Shown here: positions 15,506 to 23,269 of the stretch, one piece after another
Layout: the number at the start of each line of letters is the position of its first letter
Position numbering within the stretch: the first letter of the stretch is position 1
Assembly: GCA_902800525.1 (NCBI GenBank)
Contig: CADCEV010000007.1
Coordinates: 36,118 to 100,117 of the forward strand
Direction of reading: 5' to 3'
Length of the DNA: 64,000 bases
From: an uncultured Bacteroidales bacterium
GTDB taxonomy: Bacteria > Bacteroidota > Bacteroidia > Bacteroidales > Paludibacteraceae
Notes under the pieces: generated by a model
Database searches by the model: none
Told to the model about the DNA's origin: nothing
Seen by the model: the letters and a program-made list of their open reading frames with translations, nothing else
Program-made: the position numbers and the translations under genes

Positions 15506-17821
15506 ATGAGCAAAAATTTAGTGATAGTTGAGTCTCCGGCGAAAGCCAAGACGATTGAGAAATTTTTAGGTTCCGAATACCACGTCCTCAGCAGTCAGGG
15601 ACACGTGCGTGACATCGAGCCGATCGGGAAGAACTCGATGGGTATTGATTTTGAGCATGGCTACATGCCCAATTACGCCGTTGATGAACATAAAACCCAC
15701 CTCATCGAGCAACTCAAACGGGAAGCCCATAAGGCGGACACGGTGTGGTTAGCTTCCGATGAGGACCGCGAAGGAGAAGCCATCGCGTGGCATTTGAAGG
15801 AAGTGTTGGAATTAGGGGACAAGGACACCAAGCGTATCGTCTTCCACGAGATCACCAAACCGGCTATTCAGGAAGCAATCCAGCATCCGCGGGATATTGA
15901 TTACAATTTAGTGAACGCACAGCAAGCCCGCCGTGTGTTAGACCGTATTGTGGGTTTTGAGTTATCGCCGATCCTTTGGAAGAAAGTGACGACAGGTCTT
16001 TCCGCCGGCCGTGTACAATCGGTAGCGGTACGTCTTATCGTAGAGCGCGAGCGCGAGATCGAGACCTTCCGTGCATCCTCATCCTATCGCATTTTTGCCG
16101 ATTTCATCGGAGTTAACCCCGGTGATGCGTCTGTGCTGAAATGCGAGTTGAACCATCGTTTCTCCCATAAGAAAGATGCGATCGAGTTCATGGAGAGCCT
16201 CAACTCCGCGATGTTCATTGTACGCGATGTACAACGCAAACCCGTTACGCACCTCCCGGCGCCTCCGTTCACCACTTCTACCCTTCAGCAAGAAGCGGCG
16301 CGAAAACTCAAATTCAATGTCTCGAAGACGATGCGTCTGGCGCAATCGTTGTACGAAAGCGGAAAAATCACGTATATGCGTACCGACTCCGTGAACCTCT
16401 CCACCTTGGCTTTGGCTACCTCCAAAGAGGTCATTGCCGAGCGATACGGCGACGAATATGTCCGCACGCGGCAATACCGCACGAAGAGCAAAGGCGCACA
16501 AGAGGCACACGAAGCAATCCGTCCGACCTATATGAACGTCCTCAACGCCGGTACTACCCGCGACGAGCAAAGGTTGTACGAATTGATCTGGAAACGCACC
16601 ATTGCAAGCCAGATGGCAGAAGCCAAGGGAGAAAAGACCACCATTGAGGTCTCCGTTCACGGATCCAAATATGCGTTCGTAGCCGCCGGCGAAGTGATCA
16701 CTTTTGACGGTTTCACCAAGGTTTATGTACAATCTACCGATGATGCCGAGGAAGAACGCCGCATCCTGCCGGCTATGTCTCAACGCGAGCGACTCAAACT
16801 GGTCAATGCCGAAGGCATTCAGACTTATGCCAAACCGCCTTTCCGATACAATGACGCTACTCTGGTAAAGCGGATGGAGGAACTCGGTATCGGCCGTCCT
16901 TCCACGTATGCTACGATCATTGACACCATTCAGCATGTCAAGTATGTAGAGAAAGGATCCGTTCCGGGTGTGAAACGCGAGGTAAGTGTGTTAGCATTGA
17001 AGAACGGCATGGTAACCGAACGCCAGAAAACAGAGCTGTACGGCGCCGATAACCAACGTTTCCTGCCGACCGACTTGGGACGTATCACCAACGATTTCCT
17101 GGTGGAGCATTTCCCCTCTATTCTGAGCTATGATTTCACGGCGCATGAAGAGGAACAGTTCGACCGTATCGCTATCGGAAGAGCCGATTGGACAGAGACG
17201 GTAGATAAGTTCTACAAGACCTTCGAACCCTTACTTTCCTCGATTCCATCGGGAAAAGTGTCGGGTCGCGTATTAGGCAATGACCCTGTGACCGGTCAGC
17301 CCGTTATCGCTAAAATCAGCAAGATCGGTCCCTGCGTGCAGTTAGGTGATTCTGCGGACGACAAACCGCGTTTTGCAAGTCTCAAAAAAGGTCAGTCTAT
17401 CTTCACCATCACCCTCAACGAGGCATTGGAGTTGTTCAAATCATCCCTTCCTATGACCTTGGGCGAATATGAGGGCAATGAGGTGGTTGTAGGAGAAGGC
17501 AAGTTCGGTCCGTACGTACATATAGGCAACACATATGTATCTGTTCCGAAAGGTATCGATCCGCTTGCAATCACTCTGCCGGAGGCGATAGCGCTCTATA
17601 TCCAGAAGCAGAAAGACACCACACCTATCCAGCAATGGGGCGATGTACAGATTTTGAGCGGTCGTTACGGAGCGTATATCCACACTCCGGAAGGCAATTA
17701 TCAACTTTCCAAATCTGCCGACCCGGAAAAGGTAACTGAGGCGGAAGTACGCGAAATAATGTCCAAAAACGAACCAATTTTGCCCGGAAAACGCGTTTTT
17801 AGAAGAAAAAGTGCAAAATAA
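15506..17821 (+). CDS. topA: DNA topoisomerase I
   Basis: The 771-residue type IA topoisomerase relaxes negative supercoils. The Toprim domain is at the N-terminus (VESPAKAKTIEKFLG, then SDEDREGEAIAWH near residue 80). The catalytic Tyr290 is in ITYMRTDSVNLS. C-terminal repeats of the Toprim-C type follow (GRYGAYIHTPEGNYQL). No Cys4 zinc fingers are visible, as in many Bacteroidota. It is single-gene, divergent from nfeD-floA and followed by a tRNA gene. Confidence 0.96.
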   Translation: MSKNLVIVESPAKAKTIEKFLGSEYHVLSSQGHVRDIEPIGKNSMGIDFEHGYMPNYAVDEHKTHLIEQLKREAHKADTVWLASDEDREGEAIAWHLKEVLELGDKDTKRIVFHEITKPAIQEAIQHPRDIDYNLVNAQQARRVLDRIVGFELSPILWKKVTTGLSAGRVQSVAVRLIVEREREIETFRASSSYRIFADFIGVNPGDASVLKCELNHRFSHKKDAIEFMESLNSAMFIVRDVQRKPVTHLPAPPFTTSTLQQEAARKLKFNVSKTMRLAQSLYESGKITYMRTDSVNLSTLALATSKEVIAERYGDEYVRTRQYRTKSKGAQEAHEAIRPTYMNVLNAGTTRDEQRLYELIWKRTIASQMAEAKGEKTTIEVSVHGSKYAFVAAGEVITFDGFTKVYVQSTDDAEEERRILPAMSQRERLKLVNAEGIQTYAKPPFRYNDATLVKRMEELGIGRPSTYATIIDTIQHVKYVEKGSVPGVKREVSVLALKNGMVTERQKTELYGADNQRFLPTDLGRITNDFLVEHFPSILSYDFTAHEEEQFDRIAIGRADWTETVDKFYKTFEPLLSSIPSGKVSGRVLGNDPVTGQPVIAKISKIGPCVQLGDSADDKPRFASLKKGQSIFTITLNEALELFKSSLPMTLGEYEGNEVVVGEGKFGPYVHIGNTYVSVPKGIDPLAITLPEAIALYIQKQKDTTPIQQWGDVQILSGRYGAYIHTPEGNYQLSKSADPEKVTEAEVREIMSKNEPILPGKRVFRRKSAK

Positions 17822-17831
17822 TTAAAAAAAA

Positions 17832-17863
17832 TTTGCGTATATCAAAAAAAAGTCGTACCTTTG
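17832..17863 (+). promoter_or_regulatory. Promoter of tRNA-Pro(CGG)
   Basis: TTTG (17832-17835), 20 bp, TACCTTTG (17856-17863). The start site is near 17870, about 58 nt before the mature tRNA. Confidence 0.75.
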
Positions 17864-17927
17864 CACGCTTTTTCGAAAAAGACATAGCAGTTTTCGGTAA
17901 AACGAGTGTGGTTTTTCGGAACAAGTT

Positions 17928-18000
17928 CGAGAAGTAGCGCAGTTGGTAGCGCACTACGTTCGGGACGTAGGGGTCGCGTGTTCGAGTCACGTCTTCTCGA
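17928..18000 (+). tRNA. tRNA-Pro (anticodon CGG)
   Basis: The cloverleaf is complete: acceptor CGAGAAG pairs with CTTCTCG, the anticodon stem CTACG/CGTAG encloses TTCGGGA with anticodon CGG, and the T loop is TTCGAGT. CCA is not encoded. Confidence 0.95.
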
Positions 18001-18002
18001 CA

Positions 18003-18031
18003 AAATGGATGCCGTTTGGCATCCATTTTTG
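18003..18031 (+). terminator. Intrinsic terminator after tRNA-Pro
   Basis: AAATGGATGCC, a GTTT loop and GGCATCCATTTTT form a strong hairpin with a T run directly after the tRNA. Confidence 0.85.
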
Positions 18032-18092
18032 TTACGACGGCTCGAACTACGCGTGTTCTTAGCCCTTCGGGCACGATTATTGTTTCACAATT

Positions 18093-18117
18093 TTCGAGTC
18101 ACGTCTTCTCGACAAAA
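18093..18117 (+). repeat. Direct repeat of the tRNA-Pro 3' end, att-like
   Basis: A perfect 25-bp copy of 17981-18005 (T-arm, acceptor strand and the next bases; begins TTCGAGTCACGTCTTCTCGA) lies 112 bp downstream of the original. The sequence between copies is not a tRNA body. This could be a scar of an element that integrated at the tRNA 3' end, or the remnant of a second tRNA gene. Confidence 0.85.
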
Positions 18118-18142
18118 GAGCAGCAGGAAAGCTGCTCTTTTT
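18115..18142 (+). terminator. Second hairpin terminator after the tRNA 3' repeat
   Basis: AAAGAGCAGC, loop AGGAAA and GCTGCTCTTT followed by TT form a 10-bp stem. The order tRNA 3' end then terminator is thus repeated. Confidence 0.75.
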
Positions 18143-18197
18143 GTTTCGATAAAAAAAGTTCCATATTTCTAACGATTTATAATTTTGATAAGGTAAT

Positions 18198-18230
18198 GAG
18201 CAGTACATGAGTAGTACATGAGTAGTACAT
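18198..18230. repeat. Three 11-bp tandem repeats (GAGTAGTACAT)
   Basis: GAGCAGTACAT is followed by two copies of GAGTAGTACAT without gaps. It lies in the non-coding stretch between tRNA-Pro and the UvrD-type helicase gene. Confidence 0.9.
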
Positions 18231-18261
18231 GCCCCTTACAAGTTTACCTCGAAGTTTTTTT

Positions 18262-18377
18262 GGGCCGGACGATACTATCGCCCGGTTTATATGAACACTC
18301 GCCGATATGGGATGTCGGGATCAGATCCCGATGCAAGGGACAAAGAGGGCGAGGGAACGTCGCTTTGACAAGCGACG
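18262..18377. other. Hairpin-dense non-coding segment, candidate structured RNA or repeat element
   Basis: Four nested or adjacent helices can be drawn: GGGC/GCCC with CCGG/CCGG at 18262-18285; CTCGCC (18298-18303) with GGCGAG (18348-18353), enclosing TCGGGAT/ATCCCGA (18315-18331); and the perfect 8-bp CGTCGCTT/AAGCGACG at 18358-18377. The segment lies 3' of the UvrD-type gene, and strand is uncertain. No known RNA family is recognised. Confidence 0.35.
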
Positions 18378-18392
18378 CAGGTTAACGGGGAT

Positions 18393-20648
18393 TTAAATGC
18401 GATCCAATTTGGCATGAGAGAGGAGAAGGGTTTTGACACCTTGGGTATCAAAACGGATCTCAATTTTGTCGTTCTCCGTCACTTCATCGCGATAGACACG
18501 GAGCACTTCGCCTTGTCCGAAGACACGATGCGCCACACGGTCACCGGCTTTCCAAGGAGAAGCGGGAGCCTCTCCCCTGCCCTCCCCTGAAGGGAAGGGA
18601 GATGAGAATTTAGTATAACTATGGGTAATAGGGGGAGTAGGAATATTAGGGGTACTAGGAATATGAGGAATATTAGGGACATTCGTTACGGGAGCGGGAC
18701 GCTGGAGGTCGAAATAACGTTTGTCTATATCGTTGAGGAATCGCGAAGGGGAGGCGAAAGAGAACGAGCCGTTGCGGAAACGCTGACGCGCAAAAGAGAG
18801 GTAGCACTGGTCCATGGCGCGCGTGATCGCGACATAGAGGAGGCGACGCTCTTCTTCTATCTCCTGCGGACGTACGGCAAACTGCGAGGGGAAGAGGTTC
18901 TCTTCCATACCCACGATAAAGACCACGGGGAACTCGAGTCCTTTCGCGGCATGTACGGTCATGAGGGTGACACGTTCGGAGGTGTCCGCCAAGTTCTCGT
19001 CCTGGTCGGTAAGGAGGCTTACTTCGCTGAGGAAGTCCGTTACGGGAGTGAAATCGATGCCCTCGTTGGCGCGTTGGACGACGAACTCGTGGATCGCATT
19101 GAGTAACTCCTGCACGTTCTGCGCGCGGTCGATACCTTCCTGTGTGCGGTCGAGCGCGAGGGCTGTGAGAACGCCGGAAGTACGGAGTACCATTTCCGCA
19201 AAAGCAAAGGCATCCATGCTCTCACTAGCGTCGTGATAGCCGTCGATGAGTAGCGCGAATGTTTGCAGTTTCTTCTTGGTAGCGGCATTGACCTCGAGGC
19301 CTGTATCGTCGGGCGAACGCATCACATCGAGGTAACAGCGGTGATGCTCGATGGCATTGGCAGACACTTTCTTCATCGTGGTCTCGCCTATTCCCCGCCC
19401 CGGAAAACCGACGATACGGAGCAAGGCTTCGTTGTCCCGGGCGTTGACGGAGAGACGCAGATAGCCGAGCGCATCCTTGATCTCCTTGCGTTGGTAGAAG
19501 GAGGTTCCGCCATAGATGCGATAGGGGATGTTTAGTTTGCGAAGTTCACCTTCTATCACACGGCTTTGTGCATTCGTACGGTACAAAACCGCAAAAGAAT
19601 CGTACCCGCGATGCCGCATTTTCTGGATTTTGGTAGCCACGCCAAGCGCCTCGGTCCGATCATCCATATAGGGCTGAAGGGAGAGCGGCTGTCCTTCTTC
19701 TTTTTTGGAAAAGACGGTTTTCTCTATCTGGTTTACATTCTTGTGAATCAACGAGTTAGCGGCATTGACGATGGTCTGCGTAGAGCGGTAGTTCTGCTCC
19801 AGTTTGAAGAGTTTCGCCTGCGGATAGAGACGCTGGAAATTGAGTATGTTTCTTATGTCCGCCCCGCGGAAGGAATAGATAGATTGCGCATCATCGCCCA
19901 CGACGCATATGTTGTTTTGCGGTTCTGCAAGCTTCTTGACCAAGAGGAACTGGATATAGTTCGTGTCCTGGTACTCATCGACGAGGATGTATTGGAACTG
20001 TTCCTGGTAACGCGCGCAGACCTCGGGGGACGTTTCCAGAAGGCGGATCATATTGATGAGCAGGTCATCAAAATCCATGGCGTTAGCGGCTTTCAGTCGC
20101 GCCTGATAGAGTTCATAGACCGTTGTAACCTCGTACATGCGTGCTTCGCGGTCTTCGCGGAGGAGGTTCTGGTTCATGCCGTATTCGCGGGGAGAGATAC
20201 CGCTATTCTTCGCCATGGAGATACGGCTCAACACCGCCGCGGGTTTGTAGATCTTCTCGTCCAAACTGCGTTCCTTGCAGATGGCTTTGATGAGGGATTT
20301 GCTGTCGGTGGTGTCGTAAATGGTGAAGTCGCGCGTGTATCCCAATAACTCCGCGTGCGGGCGTATGAGGCGCGTGCAAATGGAGTGAAAGGTGCCCATC
20401 ATGAGGTATCGCGCATCGGAGACATCAACGAGACGCGCGACCCGCTCTTTCATCTCCCGCGCGGCTTTGTTGGTGAACGTAAGCGCCATGATGCGGCTGG
20501 CGGGCACACCTTGCGACAAGAGGTATGCAATGCGATATGTAAGCACGCGGGTTTTACCCGATCCGGCTCCTGCTACTATGAGCGAAGGACCTTCCGTATA
20601 GGTCACAGCTTGCTGCTGAACGGTATTTAAAGCGTCTAAAAAGTTCAT
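18393..20648 (-). CDS. UvrD/PcrA-type ATP-dependent DNA helicase
   Basis: The superfamily 1A helicase has about 751 residues from the ATG at 20648. Motifs include the Walker A segment AGAGSGKTRVLTYRI near the N-terminus, LVDEYQDTNYIQ, GDDAQSIYSFRGAD, EQNYRSTQ, VTLMTVHAAKGLEFP and LYVAITRA. It acts in excision repair and replication-fork maintenance. Before the final domain (KAGDRVAHRVFGQGEVL, the PcrA C-terminal fold) is a low-complexity linker with repeated NIP-x-x-P units and SSPFPSGEGRGEAP, which looks like inserted repeat DNA. The frame opens seven codons upstream, but the ATG at 20648 fits the family start and the promoter at 20667-20674. Confidence 0.93.
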   Translation of the reverse strand: MNFLDALNTVQQQAVTYTEGPSLIVAGAGSGKTRVLTYRIAYLLSQGVPASRIMALTFTNKAAREMKERVARLVDVSDARYLMMGTFHSICTRLIRPHAELLGYTRDFTIYDTTDSKSLIKAICKERSLDEKIYKPAAVLSRISMAKNSGISPREYGMNQNLLREDREARMYEVTTVYELYQARLKAANAMDFDDLLINMIRLLETSPEVCARYQEQFQYILVDEYQDTNYIQFLLVKKLAEPQNNICVVGDDAQSIYSFRGADIRNILNFQRLYPQAKLFKLEQNYRSTQTIVNAANSLIHKNVNQIEKTVFSKKEEGQPLSLQPYMDDRTEALGVATKIQKMRHRGYDSFAVLYRTNAQSRVIEGELRKLNIPYRIYGGTSFYQRKEIKDALGYLRLSVNARDNEALLRIVGFPGRGIGETTMKKVSANAIEHHRCYLDVMRSPDDTGLEVNAATKKKLQTFALLIDGYHDASESMDAFAFAEMVLRTSGVLTALALDRTQEGIDRAQNVQELLNAIHEFVVQRANEGIDFTPVTDFLSEVSLLTDQDENLADTSERVTLMTVHAAKGLEFPVVFIVGMEENLFPSQFAVRPQEIEEERRLLYVAITRAMDQCYLSFARQRFRNGSFSFASPSRFLNDIDKRYFDLQRPAPVTNVPNIPHIPSTPNIPTPPITHSYTKFSSPFPSGEGRGEAPASPWKAGDRVAHRVFGQGEVLRVYRDEVTENDKIEIRFDTQGVKTLLLSHAKLDRI

Positions 20649-20666
20649 GAGTTGATAAAAAGTGTG

Positions 20667-20674
20667 CAAATTTA
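20667..20674 (-). promoter_or_regulatory. -7 box of the UvrD-type helicase gene
   Basis: TAAATTTG on the minus strand (20674-20667) is a -7 box about 20 bp before the ATG at 20648. The region is shared with the divergent rRNA methylase promoter. Confidence 0.55.
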
Positions 20675-20723
20675 GTGAAAAATTTCTATTTATGCAAATA
20701 ATTACGATTATTTTTCACAAAAT

Positions 20724-20755
20724 TTTGCACATATGCAAAAAAATATGTATCTTTG
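20724..20755 (+). promoter_or_regulatory. Promoter of RsmF-type methylase gene
   Basis: TTTG (20724-20727), 20 bp, TATCTTTG (20748-20755). The leader to the ATG at 20772 is only about 10 nt. Confidence 0.75.
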
Positions 20756-20771
20756 CAAAAAATTTGTGTCC

Positions 20772-22112
20772 ATGCTACCCGTAGAGTTCATAGAAAGTAT
20801 GCATCAGCAGATGGGGAATGAGGCCGGAAAGCTGATTCAAGCTCTGGAAACGGAGCCTGTTACTTCTATCCGTCTGAACTCCAAACTGGATGTGCTGACC
20901 TTTCCGTGTGACACGGACGAGGTGCCTTGGCATGTAGACGGGTATTATCTGAGCGAGCGTCCTCAGTTCACGCTGGATCCGCTATTCCATGCGGGTTGCT
21001 ATTATGTGCAGGAAGCGAGTTCGATGTTCATCCAGCAGGTGTTGGAGCAGTATGTCGATCCGGCGTCGGTGGTGTTGGACTTATGTGCAGCGCCCGGCGG
21101 TAAGAGCACGCTCATCAGCGAATATCTGGGCAGCGAGGGTTTGTTGATCAGCAACGAGGTAGTGCGCCAGCGGGTGTTTATCCTGAGCGAAAACATCCAG
21201 AAATGGGGTAACGGCAACACCGTTGTGACCCATAACACGCCGACGGAGTTTGGCGAGCGTTGCCGGCACATCTTCGATTGCATGTTAGTGGATGCGCCGT
21301 GTTCGGGCGAAGGCATGTTCCGCAAAGACGAGCAGGCACGCAATGAATGGAGTCCGCGTGCGGTCAAGCAATGTGCCGAGCGCCAGAGACGCATTCTGAT
21401 GGATGTGTGGGACGCCCTCAAACCCGGCGGAATACTGATTTATTCCACCTGCACGTTCAACGACGAGGAGAACGAGAAGAACGTGGAATGGATGGCGGAG
21501 ACCTTGGGCGCCGATGTGATGCCGATTGATTATGATCCTTCGTGGGGAATTACGGAAGGCAACTACGGCTACCATTTCTACCCGCATAAGGCGAAAGGAG
21601 AGGGTTTCTATGTGTGCGCGCTGCGCAAATACGACGACGAGCTCAATCCCGCCAAGATCAAGACGCCGAAGAACCCGCCGGCGATGCAACACCCTGAGTA
21701 TATGCCGGTTATGCGTAATTGGCTGCAACATCCGGATTCGTGGGCGATCCGTTATTCCGACCGTTTTGCGACCGCTTATCCGCTCAAATACAAAGAACTG
21801 ATTGATTGGATGTCCACGCAACTGACGTGTATCTCTACGGGCTTCGGTTTAGGCGAAGAGCGCGGACGAGGTATTGCTCCGCAGCATTGCCTAAGTATGA
21901 CGAAAGACCTCCGCAAAGAGGCCTTCCCGAATGTGCCGCTGACCCGTGATCAGGCATTGAGTTATCTCAGGACCGAGGCTTTGCTTTTGGCGGGCGTGCC
22001 CCTCGGTTTGGTCCTTTTGACGTACGAGGGTGTGCCCCTCGGTTTCGCGAAAAACGTCGGGAACCGCCTGAACAACCTTTACCCGAACGAGTGGCGTATT
22101 CGTCATCTGTAG
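20772..22112 (+). CDS. RsmF-like 16S rRNA (cytosine-5) methyltransferase
   Basis: The protein has about 446 residues from the ATG at 20772 (MLPVEFIESMHQQMGNEAG). It is a NOL1/NOP2/Sun-family SAM-dependent m5C methylase: SAM-binding VVLDLCAAPGGKST, the release cysteine in VDAPCSGEGMFRK, and the catalytic cysteine in LIYSTCTFNDEENE. The C-terminal part (VPLGFAKNVGNRLNNLYPNE) is the PUA-like RNA-binding tail of the YebU/RsmF group. The last 146 bp overlap the 3' end of the convergent DEAD-box helicase gene, and both proteins are coded there. Confidence 0.9.
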   Translation: MLPVEFIESMHQQMGNEAGKLIQALETEPVTSIRLNSKLDVLTFPCDTDEVPWHVDGYYLSERPQFTLDPLFHAGCYYVQEASSMFIQQVLEQYVDPASVVLDLCAAPGGKSTLISEYLGSEGLLISNEVVRQRVFILSENIQKWGNGNTVVTHNTPTEFGERCRHIFDCMLVDAPCSGEGMFRKDEQARNEWSPRAVKQCAERQRRILMDVWDALKPGGILIYSTCTFNDEENEKNVEWMAETLGADVMPIDYDPSWGITEGNYGYHFYPHKAKGEGFYVCALRKYDDELNPAKIKTPKNPPAMQHPEYMPVMRNWLQHPDSWAIRYSDRFATAYPLKYKELIDWMSTQLTCISTGFGLGEERGRGIAPQHCLSMTKDLRKEAFPNVPLTRDQALSYLRTEALLLAGVPLGLVLLTYEGVPLGFAKNVGNRLNNLYPNEWRIRHL

Positions 22113-23250
22113 GAGCATCGCCCAGCGCTTCCGGAAGGGCTATCCGCTCTATCTCTTTTTTCAAGAACCGCTCTATTTTATTCCAATAGTGTGCATCATC
22201 CGGCGAGACGAGGGTGATGGCTTCGCCTTTGTTCTCCGCGCGCGCCGTACGACCGATGCGATGCACGTAGTCTTCGGGGTCGTGCGGTACGTCATAATTG
22301 ATCACCAGCGGAACATCGGTCACATCAATGCCGCGCGAGACCACATCGGTAGCTACGAGAACAGCTATCTTGCCGTTTCGGAAATCCAGCATGACCTGGT
22401 CGCGTTCGTTCTGCTCGAGGTCGGAGTGCATCGCGCGCGCGTCTATTTTTAAGGTACGCAACGCGCGCGTGAGATCCTTGACACGCTGTTTCTTACCGGC
22501 AAAGATGATCACTTTCTTCATCTCCTTGCCTTGTAACGCCAGTTGCACGAAGCCTGTTTTCTGCGCTTCGAAGAGGCGCGCGCAACGCTGATGAATCGTC
22601 TCCGGCGGCCGTGAAACAGCTATTTGCACCTCTACGGGGTCGTGCATGATTGCTTTTGCCATTTGCCGGATCTTAGGCGGCATGGTAGCGGAGAACATGA
22701 TCGTCTGGCGGTCCTTAGGTAACTTGCGGACGATGGTCATGATATCGTCATAGAAGCCCATATCCAACATCCGATCCGCCTCATCGAGGATGAAATACTT
22801 GACGCCGGAGAAGTCCACGTCGTAGATATTCATTTGGCTCAGAAGCCGCCCCGGCGTAGCGATCACGATGTCTGCGCCTTTCTGCAAACCCGAGACCTGG
22901 TTTCCCCACGCTCCGTTGTCCTTGCCGCCGTAGATAGCCACCGACGAGAAGGGCACATAGAAACCGAATCCCTCCATCTGCTGGTCTATCTGCTGCGCCA
23001 GTTCGCGTGTGGGCGCCATGATAATAGCGTTGAGTTTGTCGGGGTCATGGTCGTCAAACGCCAAATTGGTCAGCAGTGGCAGTATATACGCGGCGGTTTT
23101 GCCTGTTCCCGTCTGGGCACAAGAAATCACGTCTTTTCGATCAAGGATCACAGGGATTGTCTTTTCCTGCACGGGCGTGCAAGTATCAAAGTGCATGTCC
23201 CACAGCGCATCCAAGACCTCATCCGAAAGGGCTAATTCATCAAAATACAT
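21967..23250 (-). CDS. DEAD-box ATP-dependent RNA helicase, RhlE-like
   Basis: The 427-residue helicase has a Q motif (LWDMHFDTCTPVQEKTIP), Walker A AQTGTGKTAAYI, DEAD box FILDEADRMLDMG, SATMPP, and the C-terminal motifs VLVATDVVSRGID and VHRIGRTARA. It likely acts in RNA turnover or ribosome assembly. The last 45 residues are basic and low-complexity (SGGSRRFSRNRGAHPRTSKG), as in RhlE tails, but are encoded antisense to the conserved C-terminus of the RsmF-type gene. The tail may have arisen by stop-codon loss into that gene. Confidence 0.9.
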   Translation of the reverse strand: MYFDELALSDEVLDALWDMHFDTCTPVQEKTIPVILDRKDVISCAQTGTGKTAAYILPLLTNLAFDDHDPDKLNAIIMAPTRELAQQIDQQMEGFGFYVPFSSVAIYGGKDNGAWGNQVSGLQKGADIVIATPGRLLSQMNIYDVDFSGVKYFILDEADRMLDMGFYDDIMTIVRKLPKDRQTIMFSATMPPKIRQMAKAIMHDPVEVQIAVSRPPETIHQRCARLFEAQKTGFVQLALQGKEMKKVIIFAGKKQRVKDLTRALRTLKIDARAMHSDLEQNERDQVMLDFRNGKIAVLVATDVVSRGIDVTDVPLVINYDVPHDPEDYVHRIGRTARAENKGEAITLVSPDDAHYWNKIERFLKKEIERIALPEALGDAPTDDEYATRSGKGCSGGSRRFSRNRGAHPRTSKGPNRGARPPKAKPRS

Positions 23251-23269
23251 ATATCATTCCAATCTTTTT

